From: an uncultured Aquimarina sp.
GTDB taxonomy: Bacteria; Bacteroidota; Bacteroidia; Flavobacteriales; Flavobacteriaceae
Assembly (NCBI RefSeq): GCF_947495315.1
Contig: NZ_CANLYD010000009.1
Span: forward strand, 171,235 to 235,234
Length of the DNA stretch: 64,000 bases
Reading direction: 5' to 3'
Shown here: piece by piece, positions 27,052 to 34,600 of the stretch
How positions within the stretch are numbered: the first letter of the stretch is position 1
Layout: each line of letters begins with the position of its first letter
Program-made: the position numbers and the translations under genes
Notes under the pieces: model-generated
The model's input: the letters and a program-made list of their open reading frames with translations, nothing else
Database searches by the model: none
What the model was told of the DNA's origin: nothing

Positions 27052-27528
27052 TTATTCTCGTGTAATTTCTACAACATCAAATTTCATAATTCCATTAGGA
27101 ACCTGAATTTCTGCAACTTCGCCTACACTTTTACCTAAAAGACCTTTGCCAATAGGTGAATCTACAGATATTTTTCCTGTTTTAATATCAGCTTCACTCT
27201 GTGCAACTAATTTATAGGTCATCTGCGCTCCATTCGTTTGATTTTTAATTTTAACCGTAGAATGTATTAATGCTTTCGAAGTGTCTAATTGAGATTCATC
27301 TATTAAGCGTGCTCCTGACAAGGTTTCTTCTAATTTAGAAATTCTCATCTCCAACAATCCTTGTGCTTCTTTTGCTGCATCATACTCAGCATTTTCACTT
27401 AAATCACCTTTATCACGAGCTTCTGCAATCGCTTGTGATGCTTTTGGTCTCTCTATATCCTTCAGGTTATTTAATTCGTCTCTTAATTTTTTTAGCCCTT
27501 CTGCAGTGTAATAAGATACTTTGCTCAT
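27052..27528 (-). CDS. greA: transcription elongation factor GreA
   Basis: GreA enters the secondary channel of RNA polymerase and stimulates cleavage of backtracked RNA. At 158 residues it is full length. The N-terminal coiled-coil has the tip motif GDLSENAEYDAAKEAQ with its acidic pair, and the C-terminal FKBP-like domain contains DSPIGKGLLGKSVGE. A terminator-like hairpin with a T-run lies in its leader (27552-27573), which may attenuate its own transcription. Confidence 0.97.
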   Translation of the reverse strand: MSKVSYYTAEGLKKLRDELNNLKDIERPKASQAIAEARDKGDLSENAEYDAAKEAQGLLEMRISKLEETLSGARLIDESQLDTSKALIHSTVKIKNQTNGAQMTYKLVAQSEADIKTGKISVDSPIGKGLLGKSVGEVAEIQVPNGIMKFDVVEITRE

Positions 27529-27551
27529 AACTTCATCGTTTATATAAATAC

Positions 27552-27573
27552 AAAAAATCCCATGGCTATGGGA
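27552..27573 (-). promoter_or_regulatory. terminator-like hairpin in the greA leader (possible attenuator)
   Basis: On the minus strand TCCCAT - AGCC - ATGGGA is followed at once by TTTTTTG, the form of an intrinsic terminator, but it lies upstream of the greA start and downstream of a TATATTTG (27594-27587) that could be the -7 box. Early termination here would make a very short leader RNA. Confidence 0.5.
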
Positions 27574-27694
27574 CTTTAACTATAAACAAATATAATAAAA
27601 AATAATACCGAATCACATTTTTACTTAATTTGGTCTTTTTAAAAATGATGCTTCGGTTACACAACCATATTTTTCTTATAAATAATTCAAAATA

Positions 27695-28129
27695 ATGAAA
27701 AAAATAATAGTAATAGTTTGCCTTTCTCTGTTTATACTTTCGTGTAGCAGCGATGACGCTCGCTCAAACAACCCCAATCTTCCATCTATAAGTTTTAATC
27801 ATACCGTCAATTTAGATTTACCTCAATTTAATAGTCTTAAATTTCCAGGAAATGCTGAAGACATAAGAATTGAAGGTGTGGGTATTAAAGGTGTTGTTAT
27901 ATACAATGTAGATAACACGCTGTATTCCGCTTTCGAACTAAGTGATCCTAACATTACCCCGAGTAGCTGTTCTGCCCTTAATATAAATGGTATACGAGCT
28001 GAATCAAATTGCGGTAATGATAATGCCTATGAGATCATAAGTGGTCAACAATTAGAAGGAGAAGGTGGATATCCTCTTTTAAGATATCAAATCAGGAGAG
28101 AAGGAAATATTTTGGTTATTTCTAATTAA
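27695..28129 (+). CDS. hypothetical lipoprotein, Rieske-like without ligands
   Basis: A 144-residue lipoprotein with signal peptide MKKIIVIVCLSLFILSCSS (lipobox LSC) followed by a strand-rich domain. The pattern GVGIKGVVIYNVDNTLYSAF followed by a short Cys-containing stretch (SSCSALNI, SNCGN) recalls Rieske-like flavobacterial lipoproteins, but the histidine ligands are absent. Function unknown. It is 13 bases before the beta-barrel gene and likely co-transcribed. Confidence 0.7.
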   Translation: MKKIIVIVCLSLFILSCSSDDARSNNPNLPSISFNHTVNLDLPQFNSLKFPGNAEDIRIEGVGIKGVVIYNVDNTLYSAFELSDPNITPSSCSALNINGIRAESNCGNDNAYEIISGQQLEGEGGYPLLRYQIRREGNILVISN

Positions 28130-28142
28130 ATAACTAAAAATA

Positions 28143-29399
28143 ATGATACAACAAACATTATGTGCAATTGTACTTTTAATCCTAGGTTTTAACTCTTATG
28201 GACAAATAAAATTTGAAAAAGGATATTTTATTGATAATAATGGTGTCAAAGCGGAGTGTTTTATAAAAAATAAAGATTGGAGTGCTAATCCAACAGCATT
28301 TAAATACAAAACTACTTTAGATTCCGATTCTAAGACTAAAACAATACAAACTGTCCAAGAATTTGGAATTTTAGAACGATCAATTTACAGACGTTTTGAA
28401 GTTTCTATGGATCGTTCTACAGATAAAATCATTGAATTAGGATCTGATCAGGAGCCTCAATATACCAAAGAAACTATCTTTTTAAAAGTTTTGGTTGATG
28501 GAGATGCTGTACTATATGGGTATACAGAAAGTGACTTTGTGCGTTTTTTTTATAGCATAAAGGGTGCTAAAGTAAAGCAATTGATTCACAAGAGATATCT
28601 ATCAAAAGAAGGTTCCGTAGCCAAAAATAATCAATTTAGGAGACAACTTTGGAGTGATCTGCGATGTGAAAATATTCAAATGAAAGAAGTACAAAATCTT
28701 GATTATTACAAAAAGGATTTGATAAAATATTTTATTAAATATAACACCTGTTTAAATCCTAGTTTCAAATTTATAGAAAAAAAGAAAAAAGCGAGTGAGA
28801 GTTTTAATATCAGCATTCGTCCTGGGGTACATCAATCTAGACTTACCTTAGATGACAATAGCATTAGCTCCTTTACTAAAGAAGTTGATTTTGGAAATGA
28901 TCAAAACTTTAGAATAGGTTTGGAGATAGAATATATTTTACCATTTAACAAAAGTAAATGGTCTGTATTTATAGAACCGACTTACCAGTCTTACAAGGTA
29001 GATGAAAGAGAAGTGGATTTTTTACCTTCAAGTGTAGTAGTAGCGTCTAGAACTACTGCAAGTGTAGATTATAAATCTCTAGAATTACCAATTGGTATAC
29101 GACATAATTTATTTGTCAATGATCATTCTAAAATCTTCTTAAATGGTGGTTTTGTTTTTGACTTTCCATTGGATTCAAAGATAGATTTGATCGTAGACAT
29201 AACAGGAGGAGCTAATTTTAATGTCATAGATAATGAGATTACGTCATCTTCTAGTTTTGCATTCGGTATAGGATATCAATACAAGAAATATAGTATTGAA
29301 CTAAGGTACCGAAGCAATAGAAATCTTTTTGTCAAGGATATAAATACAAACTCTAAATACCAAACCGCAGCACTCATTATTGGATATACCCTTTTTTAA
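28143..29399 (+). CDS. outer membrane beta-barrel protein
   Basis: A 418-residue secreted protein with signal peptide ending around YGQ, an N-terminal region of about 200 residues of unknown fold, and a C-terminal part (from about residue 220) with alternating amphipathic strands such as FNISIRPGVHQSRLTL and YKSLELPIGIRHNLF, ending in the aromatic-terminated strand TAALIIGYTLF. This is the flavobacterial porin-like (OMP_b-brl) architecture. Cargo is unknown. Confidence 0.75.
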   Translation: MIQQTLCAIVLLILGFNSYGQIKFEKGYFIDNNGVKAECFIKNKDWSANPTAFKYKTTLDSDSKTKTIQTVQEFGILERSIYRRFEVSMDRSTDKIIELGSDQEPQYTKETIFLKVLVDGDAVLYGYTESDFVRFFYSIKGAKVKQLIHKRYLSKEGSVAKNNQFRRQLWSDLRCENIQMKEVQNLDYYKKDLIKYFIKYNTCLNPSFKFIEKKKKASESFNISIRPGVHQSRLTLDDNSISSFTKEVDFGNDQNFRIGLEIEYILPFNKSKWSVFIEPTYQSYKVDEREVDFLPSSVVVASRTTASVDYKSLELPIGIRHNLFVNDHSKIFLNGGFVFDFPLDSKIDLIVDITGGANFNVIDNEITSSSSFAFGIGYQYKKYSIELRYRSNRNLFVKDINTNSKYQTAALIIGYTLF

Positions 29400-29440
29400 A
29401 CGTTTTAGAAAACGAACATGTAAAAACAAAAAAGGAATTA

Positions 29441-29680
29441 ATGAAAAAAGTATTAGTATGCTTGTTGCTACTATTGTATATAGAGATAAGGAGTCAGGAA
29501 TTACAAGAAGTAATCTCTACTTCTCCAGAAACGGTAGCTATAGAGAAATTTATAAATACTCCAGTAAATTATAACAACATTTTTACCCAGCAGCATTCAG
29601 ATCTCTTATACACGATCAAGACCAGGTCGGGCTTAGAGGTGCCTATTTATAAAGTTAATAAGACGACAAACCTCCCTTAA
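29441..29680 (+). CDS. short secreted protein, possible remnant of an Rhs-like N-terminus
   Basis: A 79-residue frame with a signal peptide (KKVLVCLLLLLYIEIRSQE). The mature part, with SPETVAIEKFINTPVNYNN and then YTIKTRSGLEVPI, aligns loosely with the N-terminal region of the Rhs-like protein at 63426 (SPEAQAFIKYGSIPLNQYTG, then GKSISLPI). It ends inside the 3-prime end of the thiF gene on the other strand (26 bases overlap). It may be a truncated relative or simply a small secreted protein. Confidence 0.5.
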   Translation: MKKVLVCLLLLLYIEIRSQELQEVISTSPETVAIEKFINTPVNYNNIFTQQHSDLLYTIKTRSGLEVPIYKVNKTTNLP

Positions 29681-30716
29681 GGTTGATTAGATACAGGTCA
29701 TCTCTTTGTTCATAAATAATTTCAATCGCTTTTTTGCTTCGTACACCTGATTGACAACAAACTACGATTGGTTTGTGATTATTTAATTCTAAAGTTCGAT
29801 CTAAAACCAGATCTAGAGGTATATGTATTCCTCCAATATTGAATTTATTATATTCTTCTATTGTTCTAACATCTAGAATTTGATAATTCTCAAGATTTTG
29901 TTTTAATTCTGAAGGTGTAATTTCCTCAAGAATATTTGGCTTAATCCCACAGAAAAAATCATAGTCATTTTCTAGTTGATTTACTTCTATATCATGATTC
30001 TTTTTGAAGCTGAGAACCTGTTGTTGTAAGGTAAGTGCATCGAAATAGAGTAATTTCCCTTTTAAAACTTCACCTATTCCAACAATCATTTTAATAACTT
30101 CATTCGCTTGAAGACTCCCTATAATTCCAGGTAACACTCCTAAAACACCAATATCTGAACAATTTGGAACAGCTCCTGATGCTGGCGGATTAGGAAATAG
30201 ACAACGATATGTAGGACCATTTTTATAATTCAACACAGAAACTTGTCCCTGAAACTTAAAAATTGAACCAAACACCAAAGGTTTATCGGTTAATACACAG
30301 GCATCATTTACCAAGTATCTCGTTGGAAAATTATCACTCCCATCTACAATAATATCATACTCAGAAAAAAGTTCTAAAGCATTATCTATATCTAATTTCT
30401 CTTCATATACTTTAAAAAACACAAAAGGATTTAGTCTGGATAGTTTTTCTGAAGCTACTTTAGCTTTTGATCTTCCTATATCATCAATTGTATAGAGTAT
30501 CTGCCGTTGAAGATTCGTTTGATCTACTACATCATCATCAATAATCCCAATTGTTCCTATACCCGCTGCTGTAAGATACTGTAGAACTGGACAACCTAAG
30601 CCTCCTGCACCAATTACCAGGACTTTAGCAGATGTTAGTTTATTTTGTCCTTCTTCTCCAATTTCATCAAGGATAAGATGACGGTTGTATTGTGTTTTTT
30701 CTTCTTTGCTTAGCAT
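29655..30716 (-). CDS. thiF: ThiF/MoeB adenylyltransferase with C-terminal rhodanese
   Basis: A 353-residue E1-like enzyme that activates the C-terminal glycine of a sulfur carrier (here ThiS) by adenylation, followed by a rhodanese domain. The nucleotide-binding GAGGLGCPVLQYLTAAGIG is at about residues 37-55, DNFPTRYLVND and CSDIGVLGVLPGIIGS are typical, and the rhodanese loop VVCCQSGVRS is near residue 320. It is the last gene of the thiamine operon. A MoeB role in molybdopterin synthesis cannot be excluded. Confidence 0.9.
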   Translation of the reverse strand: MLSKEEKTQYNRHLILDEIGEEGQNKLTSAKVLVIGAGGLGCPVLQYLTAAGIGTIGIIDDDVVDQTNLQRQILYTIDDIGRSKAKVASEKLSRLNPFVFFKVYEEKLDIDNALELFSEYDIIVDGSDNFPTRYLVNDACVLTDKPLVFGSIFKFQGQVSVLNYKNGPTYRCLFPNPPASGAVPNCSDIGVLGVLPGIIGSLQANEVIKMIVGIGEVLKGKLLYFDALTLQQQVLSFKKNHDIEVNQLENDYDFFCGIKPNILEEITPSELKQNLENYQILDVRTIEEYNKFNIGGIHIPLDLVLDRTLELNNHKPIVVCCQSGVRSKKAIEIIYEQRDDLYLINLKGGLSSY

Positions 30717-30748
30717 ATTACAAAACTAGCTTATAAAGATATTACAAT

Positions 30749-31888
30749 TTATTGCCAATTATGAGCCCAATCTTTCCAAACGACTTCTAACCCTTTAGAT
30801 TTTAACATCGTGACAATTTCTTCTGTGGAACGTTCATCAGAAATTTCAAACTGCTCCAATGATTGAGGTTCTACTACATATCCTCCAGGATTTGTTTTAG
30901 ATTCAGCGCTAATAGAGGTAACACCTAAGTTTACAATATTTTCTCTAAAGACTTCACTTTCTCTGGTAGACATAGATAATTCTACATCCTCATCTAATAA
31001 ACGGAATGCACAGATTAATTGTACTAAATCAGAATCTGTCATTTCTACTTTGGGCTCTAATCCGCCACTATGAGGTCTAAGCCTAGGAAATGATATTGAA
31101 TATTTTGTCTTCCAATATGTTTTTTCTAAATACTGCAGATGTAAGGCAGTAAAAAAACTATCCACTCTCCAATCCTCTAAACCGAATAGAGCTCCCAAAC
31201 CTATTTTATGAATCCCTGCTTTTCCTAATCGATCCGGAGTTTCTAATCGATAGTCAAAGTTTGATTTTCTTCCTTTTGGATGATTCTTTTTATATTCACC
31301 CTTATGATACGTTTCTTGATATACAAGCACAGCATATAAGCCACTATCTATTAATAATTCATAATCTTTTTGATCCATGGGTTGCACCTCTATAGTAATA
31401 TTCGCGAACTTAGATCTAATTAATCTAATGGCATTATTAATATAATCGACTCCAACGGTGCGATTTGCTTCTCCCGTAACCAACAAAATATGATCATATC
31501 CTTTAGATTTCAGAAAATCTACTTCTCGTAAAATTTCTTCATCCGATAAGGTTCTTCTTGGAATTTTATTAGTTATACTAAACCCACAATACGTACAAAT
31601 ATTTTGGCATTCGTTACTTAAATACATCGGAGCATACATCTGGATAGTATTGCCGAAACGTTTCTTAGTAACCTGATAACTTAATTGCGCCATTTGCTCC
31701 AGATAAGGTTTAGCTGCTGGAGAAATTAGGGCTTTGAAATCCTCAATAGTTCTATTACCAGCATTTAATGCTTTCTGAACATCTTGTTCTGTTTTACTAA
31801 GGATATCAGATAAGACATGATCCCAATTATATTGATCGAATATGTGTTTGAAACTGGTATCGGATATCGGGTATCGGGTATCTGTCAT
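30749..31888 (-). CDS. thiH: 2-iminoacetate synthase
   Basis: Radical-SAM enzyme that cleaves tyrosine to dehydroglycine for the thiazole ring of thiamine; 379 residues. The cluster motif CQNICTYCGF (CxxxCxxC) is near residue 97. The first 11 residues (MTDTRYPISDT) are not from the ancestral gene: they are encoded by the end of the cassette at 31856-32296, and the original start probably read MSFKHIFDQYNW. The new ATG overlaps the stop of the four-helix-bundle gene as ATGA, so translation is likely coupled. Confidence 0.95.
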   Translation of the reverse strand: MTDTRYPISDTSFKHIFDQYNWDHVLSDILSKTEQDVQKALNAGNRTIEDFKALISPAAKPYLEQMAQLSYQVTKKRFGNTIQMYAPMYLSNECQNICTYCGFSITNKIPRRTLSDEEILREVDFLKSKGYDHILLVTGEANRTVGVDYINNAIRLIRSKFANITIEVQPMDQKDYELLIDSGLYAVLVYQETYHKGEYKKNHPKGRKSNFDYRLETPDRLGKAGIHKIGLGALFGLEDWRVDSFFTALHLQYLEKTYWKTKYSISFPRLRPHSGGLEPKVEMTDSDLVQLICAFRLLDEDVELSMSTRESEVFRENIVNLGVTSISAESKTNPGGYVVEPQSLEQFEISDERSTEEIVTMLKSKGLEVVWKDWAHNWQ

Positions 31889-32296
31889 TGTGCAATTGCT
31901 TTAACTAAATTATACAGCATTTTTCTTATTTGTATGGTCTGATTTAGCAAATCCGAAGCTTGTTTCTCGTTTAAATAATCTAGATCATTCGATAAAATCA
32001 AAAGATATTCTACTTCTGAAATTGATCCAGAAGCAATTCTTAAGTATCTTGCAAATTCTTTACTCGAATCGTGTCCACAGCCTTCAGAAATATTTGTTGG
32101 AACAGAGGAAGAAGCTCTTCTAATTTGAGATATAATCCCAAACTTTTCTTCACTTGGAAATTCTTTAGTAGCATCATAAATTAACAAACATAGCTTGTGA
32201 CTTCTCTCCCAAACTTTTAATTCTTTTAAGTCTCTCATTTAATACTTCTAATTTTTATAACATAAATTACAAAACCGATACCTGACAGCCGATACC
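31856..32296 (-). mobile_element. four-helix-bundle cassette at the thiG-thiH junction (441 bp)
   Basis: The element begins and ends with the inverted octamers GGTATCGG and CCGATACC, each embedded in degenerate tandem copies of the same word. CT (AG in the coding direction) stands on both sides, at 31854-31855 and 32297-32298. Deleting the element and one copy gives TAA, two bases, then ATG AGT TTC AAA: a tightly spaced thiG-thiH junction with a plausible ThiH N-terminus. The element carries one gene and no transposase. Confidence 0.85.
31885..32238 (-). CDS. four-helix-bundle protein (23S rRNA intervening-sequence type)
   Basis: A 117-residue all-helical protein of the family first known from 23S rRNA intervening sequences. 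The signature is VWERSHKLCLLIYDATKEFP, then QIRRASSSVPTNISEGCG, then RIASGSISEVEYLL. Its biochemical function is unknown; a basic surface and ribosome or RNA contact have been suggested for the family. It sits between thiG and thiH inside a thiamine operon, where it has no evident metabolic role, and its stop codon overlaps the new thiH start. Confidence 0.92.
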   Translation of the reverse strand: MRDLKELKVWERSHKLCLLIYDATKEFPSEEKFGIISQIRRASSSVPTNISEGCGHDSSKEFARYLRIASGSISEVEYLLILSNDLDYLNEKQASDLLNQTIQIRKMLYNLVKAIAQ

Positions 32297-32303
32297 CTCA
32301 TTT

Positions 32304-33077
32304 TTAATCTTTAGATAAAAATGAAGTCAAAGGACTACTGGCTTCTGCGTGTTGTTTACTAGGAGCTAACTTGGCATTATACGCCAACCGACCGGCTTCT
32401 ACCGCCATTTTGAAAGCTTTGGCCATTACAATCGGATCTTCTGAAACCGCAATAGCAGTATTCACTAAAACTGCATCGGCACCTATTTCCATTGCGTGAG
32501 CGGCATGTGATGGACTACCAATACCTGCATCTACAATAACAGGCACATTACTTTGATCTATTATTATCTCTAAGAAATCTATTGTTCTTAAACCTTTATT
32601 ACTTCCTATAGGTGCTCCCAATGGCATTACACATTGAGTACCTACTTCTTCTAATCGTTTACATAAAACTGGATCAGCATGAATATACGGCATTACTACA
32701 AAACCAAGTTTTACTAACTTTTTTGCAGCTTTTAAGGTTTCTATAGGATCTGGTAATAAATACTTCGGATCTGGGTGAATTTCTAATTTAATCCAATTTG
32801 TTTCTAATGCTTCTCTTGCTAATTGAGCTGCAAAGATAGCCTCCTTAGCATCTCTCACACCTGAAGTATTGGGTAATAAATTAATCCTAGGATGATCCAA
32901 ATGAGTTAATATATCATCTTCATTATTAGTAACATCAACCCGTTTAAGTGCCACCGTTATCAATTCACTTTCTGAAGTTAATAATGCTTTTCTCATCAGA
33001 TCAGACGAACTAAACTTTCCTGTTCCGGTAAACAATCTGGAGGAAAACTCTTTATCTGCTATTTTTAATGTATCCAT
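32304..33077 (-). CDS. thiG: thiazole synthase
   Basis: ThiG joins the ThiS thiocarboxylate, dehydroglycine and deoxyxylulose phosphate into the thiazole phosphate. It is 257 residues. The Schiff-base lysine lies in NWIKLEIHPDPKYLLPDP, and the phosphate site in PVIVDAGIGSPSHAAHAMEIG near the C-terminus. Its stop is two bases before the stranded original thiH start, now followed by the cassette. Confidence 0.96.
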   Translation of the reverse strand: MDTLKIADKEFSSRLFTGTGKFSSSDLMRKALLTSESELITVALKRVDVTNNEDDILTHLDHPRINLLPNTSGVRDAKEAIFAAQLAREALETNWIKLEIHPDPKYLLPDPIETLKAAKKLVKLGFVVMPYIHADPVLCKRLEEVGTQCVMPLGAPIGSNKGLRTIDFLEIIIDQSNVPVIVDAGIGSPSHAAHAMEIGADAVLVNTAIAVSEDPIVMAKAFKMAVEAGRLAYNAKLAPSKQHAEASSPLTSFLSKD

Positions 33078-33138
33078 TTTCTAGCCTTTAGCTTCTAGCT
33101 GATTCGCCATTAGCATTTTTATATTTTTTATTCAATCT

Positions 33139-33921
33139 TTATATATTATGATACCCTAAAAGTGTGTTATTAGAACTCAATACTTTTTCGGTGTATCGTT
33201 TTCCCCTAAAACATGATTTTAGTAAAGAAAAACCCAATGCGAATTGCGCAGTTATGGCTGAGGATACTACACAACCGCTACCATGTTTTTCTGTTATATT
33301 TTTACTTTTTGGATTTAACACAAAATATTTCCCTTCGTTGGTAAATAATTCATCTTTTCCCAACATTTCTTTTCGGTGTCCACCTTTTAGAAATACATTA
33401 GTTTTACTGCTAATGTGTCTCACTGTCTCTTCTATAGTTTTATCAGTGTAAAACATCTCAATTTCTTCGTAATTAGGAGTCAACAGATATATTTTCTTTA
33501 GCACTTCTTCAAAATAGTTCTTGATACTATTGAGATCAGGATTACTAGAACTACCATTTGGGGAATGAAAATCAAAGTCAGAACTAGATTTTAGCACTGG
33601 ATCCAAAACAATTTTTACATCGTTATTTTTCTCTAACAAAAAATCAATAATTTCATTTAGAACTTTCCAATTCTGCACAATGCCAATCTTTACATAATCA
33701 ATATTGAATTTTTTAAAAAGAATTGATATCTGACTTTTGATCACCTCAACATCGTTCCAAATACATTCTTCAAAATCAGTATCATTTTGGACCGTATTTG
33801 CCGTACAAACAGCCAGACCATAACACTTTAAAGCTTCAAAAGTTTTAATATCTGCCGTTAATCCAGCTCCTGATGATGGGTCAAAACCTGCTATGGTAAG
33901 TATGTTTGGCCGATTTCTCAT
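33139..33921 (-). CDS. thiD: hydroxymethylpyrimidine (phosphate) kinase
   Basis: A ribokinase-fold kinase that phosphorylates hydroxymethylpyrimidine and its monophosphate for thiamine synthesis. The substrate motif TIAGFDPSSGAGLTADIK is near the start, and the catalytic GSGCVVSSAITAQ (usual GTGCTLSSA) near residue 215. The protein has 260 residues; a Ser/Asn-rich stretch of about 15 residues around position 125 looks longer than in most relatives. The gene begins 7 bases after thiE/tenI. Confidence 0.9.
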   Translation of the reverse strand: MRNRPNILTIAGFDPSSGAGLTADIKTFEALKCYGLAVCTANTVQNDTDFEECIWNDVEVIKSQISILFKKFNIDYVKIGIVQNWKVLNEIIDFLLEKNNDVKIVLDPVLKSSSDFDFHSPNGSSSNPDLNSIKNYFEEVLKKIYLLTPNYEEIEMFYTDKTIEETVRHISSKTNVFLKGGHRKEMLGKDELFTNEGKYFVLNPKSKNITEKHGSGCVVSSAITAQFALGFSLLKSCFRGKRYTEKVLSSNNTLLGYHNI

Positions 33922-33928
33922 AAGAACT

Positions 33929-34537
33929 TTAGTTGATATCTTTTATGACTTGATCGTCAGCTTTTTTTATTTTCAAAAAGCTATTTAAAGGATCTTCAGT
34001 ATTCCAGACACCTCCTAAAACTCCCACTCCTTTAAACCCTAAATCATAGGTTTTTTGTAAAGTAGTTTCATTAATTCCGCCCATTCCGATGATCGTATAA
34101 TTCAGATCGTTTACATCAAATCCTTTCCCTTCATAACCAGCTTTAGAAATTGATCCAAAAACAGGACTTAACAAAACATATTCGAAATCCGACTTACATG
34201 CCACAATATCCTCTTTAGAATGAAAAGAACTTGTAACAGAGAAACCTTTGTTTTTATATACCTGAATTGTTACATCCAATGCATCTTCCAAGTCGATACG
34301 TGGTTGTTCTTGTAAGTGTATTCCTCGTAACCCATATTCCTGAGTTAATTCGGGGAATTGGTGTATCATAATTCTATTATGATATTTCGTTTCTATTTGA
34401 TCTAATAAGGAGCGATATCCATCAATTGTAAATGTTGGTTTACGCAGATGCAATATTTGCAAACCAGTTTCAAACAATGCATTGATCTTATCTGCTTCGT
34501 TTGGCACTGGTTTTTCTGATGTGAGAACTATTATCAT
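33929..34537 (-). CDS. ThiE/TenI-like thiamine phosphate synthase family protein
   Basis: A 202-residue TIM-barrel protein of the ThiE/TenI family. The fold markers LQILHLRKP, GIHLQEQPR and LLSPVFGSISKAGYEGKG are present. The canonical ThiE motif NDR is replaced by IHQF, and the TPT loop by GSISK, so this looks more like the TenI (thiazole tautomerase) branch than the synthase itself. No second ThiE gene is visible in the operon, leaving the coupling step unassigned in this window. Confidence 0.8.
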   Translation of the reverse strand: MIIVLTSEKPVPNEADKINALFETGLQILHLRKPTFTIDGYRSLLDQIETKYHNRIMIHQFPELTQEYGLRGIHLQEQPRIDLEDALDVTIQVYKNKGFSVTSSFHSKEDIVACKSDFEYVLLSPVFGSISKAGYEGKGFDVNDLNYTIIGMGGINETTLQKTYDLGFKGVGVLGGVWNTEDPLNSFLKIKKADDQVIKDIN

Positions 34538-34600
34538 AATTCAGGTATGAGGTTTTAGGATTGAGGTATGAGGTTTCTTCTCACACCTAAACCTTGTTAT

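Noticed and set aside
29380..29574. Overlapping frame at the end of the beta-barrel gene
   Set aside because: It begins inside the last codons of the barrel gene and has no signal or domain; the frame starting at 29441 is the better candidate.
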